A stretch of DNA of 64,000 bases from Streptomyces sp. Ag109_O5-1 (GTDB lineage: Bacteria > Actinomycetota > Actinomycetes > Streptomycetales > Streptomycetaceae), in contig NZ_RKQF01000001.1 in the NCBI RefSeq assembly GCF_003814875.1, forward strand, positions 7,874,001-7,938,000, in the 5' to 3' direction. Shown here one piece after another: positions 52,944 through 59,826 of this stretch. The notes under the pieces were generated by a model. The model searched no databases, was not told the DNA's origin, and was given only the letters and a program-made list of their open reading frames with translations. The number at the start of each line of letters is the position of its first letter. Positions within the stretch are counted from its first letter, which is position 1. Both the position numbers and the translations under genes were made by a program.

Positions 52944-54413
52944 ATGACGACGACATCCCGGACGGGACCAGGTCCCGCACCCGCTCCGAGCCCCGTGACA
53001 ATCGAAACACCCGGCACCGACAACCGGCCCTGGCTGCTCCTCGCGGTCGTCCTCGCGGCCCTGTTCATGGCCGTGCTCGACGTCTTCATCGTGAACGTCG
53101 CAGCTCCCACCATGGGTTCCGAACTCCATGCCTCCGGCGCCGACTTGCAACTGATCGTCGCCGGCTACGCCATCACCTACTCGGTGCTGCTGATCACCGG
53201 CGCCCGCCTCGGCGACCGGCTCGGCCACGGCCGGGTCCACCTCACCGGACTCGCCCTGTTCACGACGGCCTCACTGGCCTGCGGCCTGGCCCAGGGCGCC
53301 ACCGAGCTGATCGTGTTCCGGCTGGTGCAGGGCGCCGGTTCGGCGGTGATGATCCCGCAGGTCCTCAGCATCATCCAGCGCGCCTTCACCGGCGAGGCCC
53401 GCATCCGGGCGCTCGGCGCCTACTCCGCGGTCCTGGCCGTCGGCGCCGCGGCCGGCCAGGTCGTCGGCGGCGTCCTGGTCAGCGCCGACCTGTTCGGCAC
53501 CGGCTGGCGGCCGGTGTTCCTCGTCAACGTGCCGGTCGGCGCCGTACTCCTCGTCCTGGGCCGGCGTGTCCTCCCGCCCGGCACCGGATCCGGGGCGGAG
53601 CGGACACGCGGCCTGGACCTGCCCGGCCTCGTCCTGCTCGGCGCCGCCGTGTCGCTGCTGACGGTTCCCCTGGTGCTCGGACAGGAGGAGGACTGGCCGC
53701 TGTGGTCCTGGCTCTTCCTGGCCGCCTCCGTGCTCCTGCTCGCGCTGTTCTGCGGCTACGAGTCCCGGCTGGCCCGGCGCGGCGGCGCCCCGCTGATCGC
53801 ACCGCGGGTGCTGCGCCACCCCGGGATGGCGCCGGCCGTCCTCCGCATCCTCGCCGTCATGGCCGTCAACGCCGGTTTCCTGTTCACGCTCACCCTGCAC
53901 GTCCAGCTCGGCCTCGGCTACAGCGCCCTGCGTGCCGGTCTCACCTTCGCGCCGACCGCCGTCGTTTTCGGCACGGTCGCCCTGACCTGGCGCAGGTGGC
54001 CCGCCTCCTGGCAGCGGGCGCTGACCCCGGCCGGATTCGCGCTGACCGCACTGGGCGTGGCCGGCGTCGGAGCGGCCTTCCACGGGGGCGGCGACGGGGG
54101 CGCGTGGTTCTATCTGGCGTACGCCGGAGTGGGCGTGGGGCTCGCGCTCGCCTTCAGTCCGACGCTCACCGGCGCGCTCGCAACCGTGCGCCCCGAGGAC
54201 GCCGCGGACGCCAGCGGTCTCCTGGCCACCGTCACCCAGCTCGGTCAGCTCATCGGGGTCGCCGCGTTCGGCACACTGTTCTTGAACCGGCTTGAGTCAC
54301 TTGGGGGCCCACGGGCGTATACCTCTGCGGAGGCGCTGTCAGCCTGTGCCTGGGCGCTGGCCGCAACGGCGGCCGTGGGTGCTGTGTCCGGACTGGTACT
54401 GAGGCGTCGCTGA
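52944..54413 (+). CDS. MFS transporter, DHA2 (14-span) drug-exporter type
   Basis: A 489-residue exporter with 14 predicted spans. Motif D1 is VLDVFIVNVAAPTM, motif A is GARLGDRLGHGRV and motif C is AAAGQVVGGVLV. These define drug:proton antiporters of the DHA2 subfamily. The N-terminal 35 residues are polar. It is divergent from the XRE/MmyB regulator and probably controlled by it. The substrate is unknown. The next gene starts about 70 bases on. Confidence 0.92.
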   Translation: MTTTSRTGPGPAPAPSPVTIETPGTDNRPWLLLAVVLAALFMAVLDVFIVNVAAPTMGSELHASGADLQLIVAGYAITYSVLLITGARLGDRLGHGRVHLTGLALFTTASLACGLAQGATELIVFRLVQGAGSAVMIPQVLSIIQRAFTGEARIRALGAYSAVLAVGAAAGQVVGGVLVSADLFGTGWRPVFLVNVPVGAVLLVLGRRVLPPGTGSGAERTRGLDLPGLVLLGAAVSLLTVPLVLGQEEDWPLWSWLFLAASVLLLALFCGYESRLARRGGAPLIAPRVLRHPGMAPAVLRILAVMAVNAGFLFTLTLHVQLGLGYSALRAGLTFAPTAVVFGTVALTWRRWPASWQRALTPAGFALTALGVAGVGAAFHGGGDGGAWFYLAYAGVGVGLALAFSPTLTGALATVRPEDAADASGLLATVTQLGQLIGVAAFGTLFLNRLESLGGPRAYTSAEALSACAWALAATAAVGAVSGLVLRRR

Positions 54414-54481
54414 CCGTATTGGTCCGGCCGTGGCAGAATCAAACGGCCGGAAGGGGGCGCGGCCCGACGGGAGGAGTAGCG

Positions 54482-54655
54482 ATGCCTGCGAGCATCCTTG
54501 GGGAGGGCGGCCACCTCCTCGGTGCGGCGTTGATACGGGACACGATCACCCGGCTGCTCTGCCCTTCCTGCGGTTCCGTGCATGTGGCCCAAGTACTGGG
54601 CGACAACGGCGGGATCTCCTACGTGTGCACGGCCTGCGGCCACAGCTGGAGCTGA
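54482..54655 (+). CDS. Small zinc-ribbon protein
   Basis: A 57-residue protein. It has an amphipathic first half (ILGEGGHLLGAALIRDTITRLL) followed by a zinc ribbon with two CxxC knuckles, CPSC and CTAC. GGAGGAG lies six bases before ATG 54482. The compact ribbon suggests a nucleic-acid or protein-binding role. It is followed after three bases by another small cysteine protein, so the two are probably made together. Confidence 0.72.
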   Translation: MPASILGEGGHLLGAALIRDTITRLLCPSCGSVHVAQVLGDNGGISYVCTACGHSWS

Positions 54656-54658
54656 TCG

Positions 54659-54892
54659 ATGGGTGCACACAGGCGGAAGTGCGACTGGTGTGGGAGCGGC
54701 ACTCCGATCGTCCGCGACATGGAGCCGATCAACCCCGACTACCAGTACTGGTGCGAAGAATGCGCGCGGGCGCTGATCATAAAAGGCGACCCGATCGAGA
54801 CCTACCGTGAGCTGGAGGGCGAGCCGATCTACGGCCGCCTCCTCGAAGAGCACTGCACGCTCAAGAGGTTCTACTCCTTCGTCACGGCCTGA
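54659..54892 (+). CDS. Small four-cysteine zinc-finger-like protein
   Basis: A 77-residue protein with CDWC at residues 9-12 and CEEC at about 32-35, a treble-clef-like cysteine set, and a conserved-looking helical C-terminus (PIETYRELEGEPIYGRLLEE). It starts three bases after the previous stop; an internal ATG (54719, MEPINPDYQYW) is a possible later start but would lose the first knuckle. Its last 22 bases overlap the end of the convergent GT87 gene. Function unknown. Confidence 0.7.
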   Translation: MGAHRRKCDWCGSGTPIVRDMEPINPDYQYWCEECARALIIKGDPIETYRELEGEPIYGRLLEEHCTLKRFYSFVTA

Positions 54893-56112
54893 GCTTCGTC
54901 GGCCTGGGCTTCGGCATGTCCTGAGCGGGGCGGCCTCGGCGACGATGTCCGGGCGAGCGCCAGGAACAGCACGCCGGTGACCGAGTACAGCGCCGACAGC
55001 GTCAAGCCGACGGCGCTCTGGTGCAGTTCGGGCCGTCCCTGCCCGTGTGGAACCCACCACAGCGCGTACGAGCAGAAGACCGTCATCGTGCCCGCGGCCA
55101 CCGCCCGGTGCCCGTGCGTCCACAGCAGCAGCACCACGGGCACGCACCACACCCAGTGGTGCGACCAGGACACCGGGCTGATCAGCAACGCGGTCACCGC
55201 GCACGCGGCCACCGCCCAGCTCCGTCGGCCGTGCAGCTCCGCGGCGACCGCCACAGCGAGTCCCAGGACGGCCGTCAGGGCTGCTGCGGCGGTCCAGACG
55301 GATCCCGGCTCCGGAGTGTGCAGCAACCGCGCCAGAACGCCGCGCAGGGCCTGATTCGCGGTCTCCTCGGCCCGCCCCACCCGCCCCGTCCGGAACACCA
55401 TCGCGGTCCAGAACCGCCACGAGTCGTACGGCAGGGCGGCCACCGCCAGCAGGGTCGCCCCCGCGAAGGTGGCGGCCGCCCCGCGCGCGTGCCGCAGCCA
55501 GGGGCCCCCGTCCCGGCCCCCGAGGCGCGCGACCAGGCCTGTGGCGAGCAGGAACACCGCGAACAGGGCCGGCGTCAGCTTGACCGCTGCCGCGAGCCCC
55601 ACGCCCACCCCCGCCCACCGGTCCGGGCGTTCGGCGGGACGGCGTGACAGATCCCACAGCACCAGCACGGACAGCAGCAGATTCACCTGCCCGTAGCGCA
55701 CCGTCGTCCACACCGGCTCGCACCACACCGCCGCCGCCGCGACCCACAGCACGCCCTCCACGCGCGCGTGCCCCACAAGCCGCATCGACAGCCCGACGAA
55801 CACCACCAGAAGGACGAGATTCCCGGCCGTCGCCAGCGTGCGCATGCTCGTGACGTCCAGCAGCGTCAGCGGAGTGAACAGCAGAGCCGCGAACGGCGGG
55901 TAGGTGGACGGCAGATGGGCCGCCGTCGTACGCAGCGTGTAGAGATCGCCGCCCGCGCGGACGGTAGTCCCCTCCGCCCGGTAGACCATCAGGTCGATCA
56001 TCGACACATGCGCGGCCCGCTGCGCCACCCAGAACGCCGTGAACGACAGGACGCACGCCCCCAGAGCCGCCGGCACCCGGCGTCGGGTCCCGGAGAACGC
56101 GATCACGGTCAT
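54871..56112 (-). CDS. GT87-family polyprenyl-phosphate-mannose mannosyltransferase-like protein
   Basis: A 413-residue multi-span GT-C glycosyltransferase. The first luminal loop holds DLMVYRAEG with the aspartate expected to be catalytic, then the typical YPPFAALLFTP and VKLTPALFAVFLL stretches and the late SPVSWSHHWVWCVP. About ten spans are predicted. Relatives include PimE-type alpha-mannosyltransferases acting outside the membrane with polyprenyl-phosphate-mannose. ATG 56112 starts the first span; the open frame further upstream is not conserved-looking. It could glycosylate lipids, wall polymers or proteins. Confidence 0.85.
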   Translation of the reverse strand: MTVIAFSGTRRRVPAALGACVLSFTAFWVAQRAAHVSMIDLMVYRAEGTTVRAGGDLYTLRTTAAHLPSTYPPFAALLFTPLTLLDVTSMRTLATAGNLVLLVVFVGLSMRLVGHARVEGVLWVAAAAVWCEPVWTTVRYGQVNLLLSVLVLWDLSRRPAERPDRWAGVGVGLAAAVKLTPALFAVFLLATGLVARLGGRDGGPWLRHARGAAATFAGATLLAVAALPYDSWRFWTAMVFRTGRVGRAEETANQALRGVLARLLHTPEPGSVWTAAAALTAVLGLAVAVAAELHGRRSWAVAACAVTALLISPVSWSHHWVWCVPVVLLLWTHGHRAVAAGTMTVFCSYALWWVPHGQGRPELHQSAVGLTLSALYSVTGVLFLALARTSSPRPPRSGHAEAQADEAQAVTKE

Positions 56113-56156
56113 GAAGTCCGACAGTAGCGTCCGTATCCGTACAGAACGGAAACGAT

Positions 56157-56187
56157 TTGGTGGTCCACCCCGTCGACCGTGTAATGT
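56157..56187 (+). promoter_or_regulatory. Promoter of second tRNA-Ala gene
   Basis: TTGGTG (56157-56162) and TAATGT (56182-56187) are separated by 19 bases, about 38 bases before the tRNA. Confidence 0.45.
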
Positions 56188-56225
56188 TGGCGTCGCCGCC
56201 AGGGAAACCCGGCGGACCAAAACAA

Positions 56226-56298
56226 GGGGCTATAGCTCAGTTGGTAGAGCGCCTGCATGGCATGCAGGAGGTCAGGAGTTCAATTCTCCTTAGCTCCA
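56226..56298 (+). tRNA. tRNA-Ala(GGC), copy 2
   Basis: Identical over all 73 bases to the tRNA at 51774-51846, with anticodon GGC in loop ATGGCAT. The upstream and downstream flanks are unrelated beyond a few bases (AAGGGG before, CAGA after). A strong terminator follows at 56304. Confidence 0.97.
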
Positions 56299-56303
56299 CA
56301 GAA

Positions 56304-56343
56304 GTCGAAGGCGGACCGTCCGGATGGACGGTCCGCCTTCGAC
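56304..56343 (+). terminator. tRNA-Ala terminator
   Basis: A perfect 18-bp stem (56304-56321 and 56326-56343) with a GGAT loop, six bases after the tRNA. Confidence 0.92.
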
Positions 56344-56393
56344 GTTGTTCGGGAACATCAGAAACAGTTCTGCGGAAACACCGGAAACATGTG

Positions 56394-56441
56394 CCATGTG
56401 TAAGGCGGGCCACCCGACCGGGTGGCCCGCCTTACACATGG
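56394..56441. terminator. Terminator at end of NuoF-like operon
   Basis: A 23-bp perfect inverted repeat (56394-56416 and 56419-56441) with almost no spacer, about 30 bases beyond the stop of the minus-strand NuoF-like gene. It is one of two back-to-back hairpins separating that operon from the tRNA. Confidence 0.88.
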
Positions 56442-56469
56442 TGCTCGTCGTTGTGCCGATGCGGTGCGG

Positions 56470-58083
56470 TCAGCGGCCCAGGGCGCGGCGGCCGCGGCCC
56501 TGCGAGAGAACCGGCAGGTTCTTGGCCGGCGCCTGCGAACGCGTGTCCTCCTCGATGCGCAGGGCGAGCGCCGGGCAGCGGCGCACCGCGCGGATCGCCT
56601 TGGCCTCCGCGAACCGCGGCACCTTCGCCTGCGCGACCGTCGGGAAGCCGTCGGCGCCCAGCTCGAAGACCTCCGGGAGGATGTCCGCGCACAGACCGTG
56701 GCCCCGGCACAGCGTCCAGTCGACGTAGATCTTCTGACGGCTGCCGCCACCGTTGTCCTCGGGCTCTCCGCCGCCCGGGATGCCCGTAGGCATCTTGCCG
56801 TCCTCGAAGAGCGGCAGAACGCCCTCCACGGGCCGTCCGCAGCCGTTTCCGAGGACGTGTGCCGCCAGGTCGTCGGTGAACGCCTTGATCGTCGACTCGA
56901 GGAACATCGCGGAGCCGTCCGGGTGCGAGCACGCACCGCGCCGTTTCACGTTCTTCGCGACCTGCTTGAGTGCCTCCAGCGCCGCGGGGCCGCCGCCGTT
57001 CAGGATGTCCTCCATGCCGCGCGCGGCCGCCGGCAGACCGAGGTAGCAGGGGCCGCACTGCCCCGCGCTCTCCTCCGCCAGCCACTGGGCGACCCGCAGC
57101 GACTCGCCCAGGGGGCATGTGTCCTGCGTGATCGGCAGGATCGCGCCCGCGCCGAGCGCACCGCCCACCGCGTCGAGGGAGTTGCGGGAGACGATCGCCT
57201 CGTTGACCGTGGCCGCGTCGATCCACCTGCCGTGGTAGCCGCCGGTCAGCACGCCCTGCGGGACCGGCGGGGCGCCGGCCAGCTGCAGGACGTAGCGCAG
57301 CGGCACACCCGTGGGGACCTCGATCACCATGGGGCGGGCGACCGCACCGGAGACCGTCAGCATCACGGTGCCCGGCTCGTCGTACAGACCGGTGTTGCCG
57401 TAGCGCTCCGGCCCGATACGGGCGGCGATCGCCAGCTGCGCGAACGTCTCGGCGTTCGACAGCAGCGTGGGCGCTCCGCCGACGCCGTTCTGCGAGGCGC
57501 TGGTCTTGCGGCCTGGCGGGATCGCCGGGCCGCCGTCGATCGAGCGGATCAGCGACGCGGCGGCGCCGGTGACCATGCGGACCGGGTTGCGCTGCACGAA
57601 CGCCTTCAGAGCCGAACGGCGGCCGGTGCTCAGACCCCGTTCGGCGAGCGCCTGCTCCATGGAGCGCTGTGTGGACTCCCGGGTGACCCCCACCACGAGC
57701 GTGCGGGCACCCAGTGCCTCGGCGCACAGCAGGGCGCCGTCCAGGATCAGGTGCGGAGCACGGTTGATCAGCACCGTGTCCTTGCGGCAGGCCGGCTCGT
57801 CCTCGCTGCCGTTGACGACGACCACCGGCCGTATGCCGCGCTTGATCGCGGCTTCGGCGACCGAGCGCAGCTTTTTGTGGAAGGGGAAGCCCGCGCCGCC
57901 GCGGCCCTTCAGGTTGATGCGTTCGGAGAGCTGCGCGAGCTGCTCCCCGCCCAGGGGTTCAAGCGGCCCGTGCACCTTGAGGTGCATGGGCAGATCGAGT
58001 CTTTCGACAAGGTCGAAGCCCGACGTGAGCTGCGGAAGGCCGACCACGCGGACTTCTGGGACGTCGGGCAGGGCCTCGTTCAC
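56470..58083 (-). CDS. NuoF-like NADH-binding flavoprotein fused to a C-terminal ferredoxin
   Basis: A 537-residue protein. The NuoF/complex-I 51-kDa domain (about residues 35-390) has the FMN loop NLKGRGGAGFPFHKK and the NAD-side VVNGSEDEPACRKD. The iron-sulfur region reads ESAGQCGPCYLG, then ACSHPDG. In NuoF the first position of that motif is a cysteine (SCGxCxPC); here it is alanine, so one N3-cluster ligand is missing. After a linker comes a ferredoxin (about 440-515) with CRGHGLC and RCPALAL, the three-cysteine pattern of [3Fe-4S] ferredoxins that serve P450s. Its start overlaps the stop of the cytochrome b-like gene (ATGA). Electron transfer from NAD(P)H to that membrane partner is the likely role. 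Confidence 0.85.
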   Translation of the reverse strand: MNEALPDVPEVRVVGLPQLTSGFDLVERLDLPMHLKVHGPLEPLGGEQLAQLSERINLKGRGGAGFPFHKKLRSVAEAAIKRGIRPVVVVNGSEDEPACRKDTVLINRAPHLILDGALLCAEALGARTLVVGVTRESTQRSMEQALAERGLSTGRRSALKAFVQRNPVRMVTGAAASLIRSIDGGPAIPPGRKTSASQNGVGGAPTLLSNAETFAQLAIAARIGPERYGNTGLYDEPGTVMLTVSGAVARPMVIEVPTGVPLRYVLQLAGAPPVPQGVLTGGYHGRWIDAATVNEAIVSRNSLDAVGGALGAGAILPITQDTCPLGESLRVAQWLAEESAGQCGPCYLGLPAAARGMEDILNGGGPAALEALKQVAKNVKRRGACSHPDGSAMFLESTIKAFTDDLAAHVLGNGCGRPVEGVLPLFEDGKMPTGIPGGGEPEDNGGGSRQKIYVDWTLCRGHGLCADILPEVFELGADGFPTVAQAKVPRFAEAKAIRAVRRCPALALRIEEDTRSQAPAKNLPVLSQGRGRRALGR

Positions 58084-59399
58084 CTATAGCCTCCGGAAGG
58101 CGTGTTCCAAGGTTCGCCCGAACCCGGTGCGTCGAAGGACGCGCCGGGCGCTGGTTCGTTGGCGGGACCGCTGTTGTACGTGTCATTCGAGTTGTACGTC
58201 CCGTAGCGGGCGTTCGTCTCACCGGTGTCGTACACATCACGTCCTCCCGCTCCACCCGCGCCCGAATTGCCGTAGACCGGGATGTTGTATCCGGTGTCCT
58301 GGAGCGGGTCGTACGCCGAGGGGGGCGCCTCACCGACCGGCGGCGGGGACGGGATCGGCCAGCTGCCGGAGGTACTGGCGGGGCCGTCCATGCGCGGCAT
58401 GGCCTGGGTGCCCTGCATGTCCATCCGCTCCATCCGGGCGGTCTGGCCGGCCGCGAACGGCGACTGGGGCTGGCCGGGCGTGGTCGTGGCGCGGTAGGCG
58501 GCCGCGAAGCCGGAGGTCGGCTCGGGGGTGGGTGCGGCGGACGGGAACAGCGGGTTCGACTGCGAGGTCGCCGTGTCGGCCCGCGACGGCCTCGGCTCGC
58601 GCTCGCGCTCCCGCCCGCCTTCGTAGCCCTGCAGGCCGGACTCGCCGACCCGGGCGCGGCTGGCGTCCAGCTCGTTCAGGCTCGACCGCTCCGAGTCGCC
58701 CAGGAGCGTGACCAGCCGGTCGGCGAACTTGCGCTTGAACGGGCGCGGCGCGGCACGCAGCGCGAGGGCCGCGATGATCCCGGCCAGGCACAGCTCGTAC
58801 GAGATCATGAAGAACGGCTTCGCCGGGCGTCCTGCGAACAGGCCGTGGATCACCGCGAAGCACAGGGCCGGGTAGGCCATCATGTGCATCGCGCGCCAGC
58901 GGGCCGCGACCGGTGCGGGGGTGGCGAACTGGTTGCGCAGCGCTCCGGTGATGCCCACGAAGATCATGAGGTAGGCGGCCAGGGAGCCCATGCCGATGAG
59001 GGTGGCGCTGCCAGGATTCGCGCCCCCGCTGCCTGTGACGAGCCAGCCGAAGGGGATCAGGGCCGCGATCCAGTCGGCGTGGTCCAGCGCGATCTTGACG
59101 CCGATGTGCACGAACAGGAACGCGATCGAGGCGACCGCGGTGACCCGGTGGATGGCCTGCGCCACGATCCGCTGGCGGATGTTGAGGAGAATCCGGTCCT
59201 GGGCGACCAGGCCCCAGATGCACGAGCAGGTGAGGCAGACGAGCGCCAGCACGCCCGCACCGAAGTTCAGGAACTGCTGCAGCCAGTTACCTCCGAGCAG
59301 GACGATGACGGGTATGAGCAGCAGAACGACAGCGGATGCCACCCCATAGGCCGAGCGGCCTGGCTTGGGGAGCGAGCTGTTACTACGACGAGGGTTCAT
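58080..59399 (-). CDS. Cytochrome b-like / ferric-reductase-like membrane protein with disordered tail
   Basis: A 439-residue protein. Residues 15-225 contain six membrane helices. Paired histidines suit two b-type hemes: AIHRVTAVASIAFLFVHIG on one helix and WRAMHMMAYPALCFAVIHGL on another. This is the pattern of cytochrome b561/ferric-reductase-like domains. Residues 235-439 are a long disordered cytosolic tail rich in Pro, Gly, Ser and Tyr. ATG 59399 has GGAG nine bases upstream. It is the first gene of a two-gene unit with the NuoF-ferredoxin protein, which could feed it electrons. The terminal acceptor is unknown. Confidence 0.8.
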   Translation of the reverse strand: MNPRRSNSSLPKPGRSAYGVASAVVLLLIPVIVLLGGNWLQQFLNFGAGVLALVCLTCSCIWGLVAQDRILLNIRQRIVAQAIHRVTAVASIAFLFVHIGVKIALDHADWIAALIPFGWLVTGSGGANPGSATLIGMGSLAAYLMIFVGITGALRNQFATPAPVAARWRAMHMMAYPALCFAVIHGLFAGRPAKPFFMISYELCLAGIIAALALRAAPRPFKRKFADRLVTLLGDSERSSLNELDASRARVGESGLQGYEGGREREREPRPSRADTATSQSNPLFPSAAPTPEPTSGFAAAYRATTTPGQPQSPFAAGQTARMERMDMQGTQAMPRMDGPASTSGSWPIPSPPPVGEAPPSAYDPLQDTGYNIPVYGNSGAGGAGGRDVYDTGETNARYGTYNSNDTYNSGPANEPAPGASFDAPGSGEPWNTPSGGYR

Positions 59400-59552
59400 G
59401 GGGGCAACTCCGAGCAGTTCGGGAAAGCGGTCCCGGTGCCGCAGCCTAAGTGGCGCCATACCGATCAGTACGAGGTTTGAGTTATTGCGTTGTTATCAAA
59501 GAGCGGTGTGGCCCTTGTGATGTCCCTTAGTGGACGGTACGCGAAGAAAAAT

Positions 59553-59567
59553 TTGAACCTGGTTCAA
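59553..59567. promoter_or_regulatory. 15-bp perfect palindrome
   Basis: TTGAACC and GGTTCAA flank a single T. It sits centrally in the divergent promoter region and looks like an operator for a dimeric regulator. The GAAC-N3-GTTC core is one base short of the LexA spacing. Confidence 0.45.
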
Positions 59568-59647
59568 CTCTCGTCCCGATGGTCGCCTTAGACGCACGTG
59601 TCAACCGTTGATACGTAAGCGCGTCGCAGCTTGCTCAAGCGCTGCGG

Positions 59648-59653
59648 TACCCT
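59648..59653 (+). promoter_or_regulatory. leuS: -10 element of leuS leader transcript
   Basis: TACCCT ends six bases before the ATG of the leader peptide, so the leader mRNA probably begins at that ATG. The -35 region is weak. Confidence 0.5.
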
Positions 59654-59659
59654 GACGCC

Positions 59660-59698
59660 ATGCGTGCCGTACGCCTTCTGCTTAGCGGGCCGCGCTGA
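59660..59698 (+). CDS. leuS leader peptide
   Basis: A 12-codon reading frame, MRAVRLLLSGPR. Three consecutive leucine codons (CTT CTG CTT) include CTT, which is rare in Streptomyces. It starts six bases after a -10 and ends 47 bases before an intrinsic terminator that precedes leuS. Ribosome stalling at the leucine codons when charged tRNA-Leu is scarce is the expected signal. Confidence 0.75.
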   Translation: MRAVRLLLSGPR

Positions 59699-59705
59699 TC
59701 AGTCC

Positions 59706-59771
59706 CGACCGCCGGACGAAACGGCTGGTCGGCATCGGCGCGGCGTCCCCTCCTGTGCGAGGGGATTTTTC
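59706..59771 (+). terminator. leuS: leuS attenuator (hairpin plus intrinsic terminator)
   Basis: A first hairpin (59706-59731; CGACCGCCG with CGGC-T-GGTCG) is followed by a true intrinsic terminator: TCCCCTC (59746-59752) pairs with GAGGGGA (59759-59765) and runs straight into five Ts (59766-59770). Such T-runs are rare in this genome. An alternative pairing of GGGCCGCGC (59687-59695) with 59738-59749, or of GACCGCCG (59707-59714) with CGGCGTC (59741-59747), would break the terminator. I cannot say by eye which serves as antiterminator. Confidence 0.8.
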
Positions 59772-59826
59772 GTTTCTAGAAAGTTCGCAGCCGCAGGCAG
59801 AGACGACCGATGGAGCTTTGAGGATC

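Larger units (their letters stand above)
59400..59826. other. Divergent intergenic region cytochrome b-like gene / leuS
   Basis: A 427-base region. Its first half (59460-59610) is A/T-rich for this genome and should contain promoters in both directions and a perfect palindrome at 59553. The second half is the leuS leader with a leader peptide and attenuator, listed separately. Confidence 0.75.

Noticed and set aside
51774..56298. The tRNA-bracketed segment as an integrated plasmid or ICE.
   Set aside because: No integrase, excisionase, replication or transfer genes lie inside, and both tRNAs are complete with separate promoters and unrelated flanks.
59500..59826. A T-box riboswitch ahead of leuS.
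   Set aside because: No T-box core sequence or specifier-loop architecture is seen. The leader-peptide and terminator layout explains the region better.
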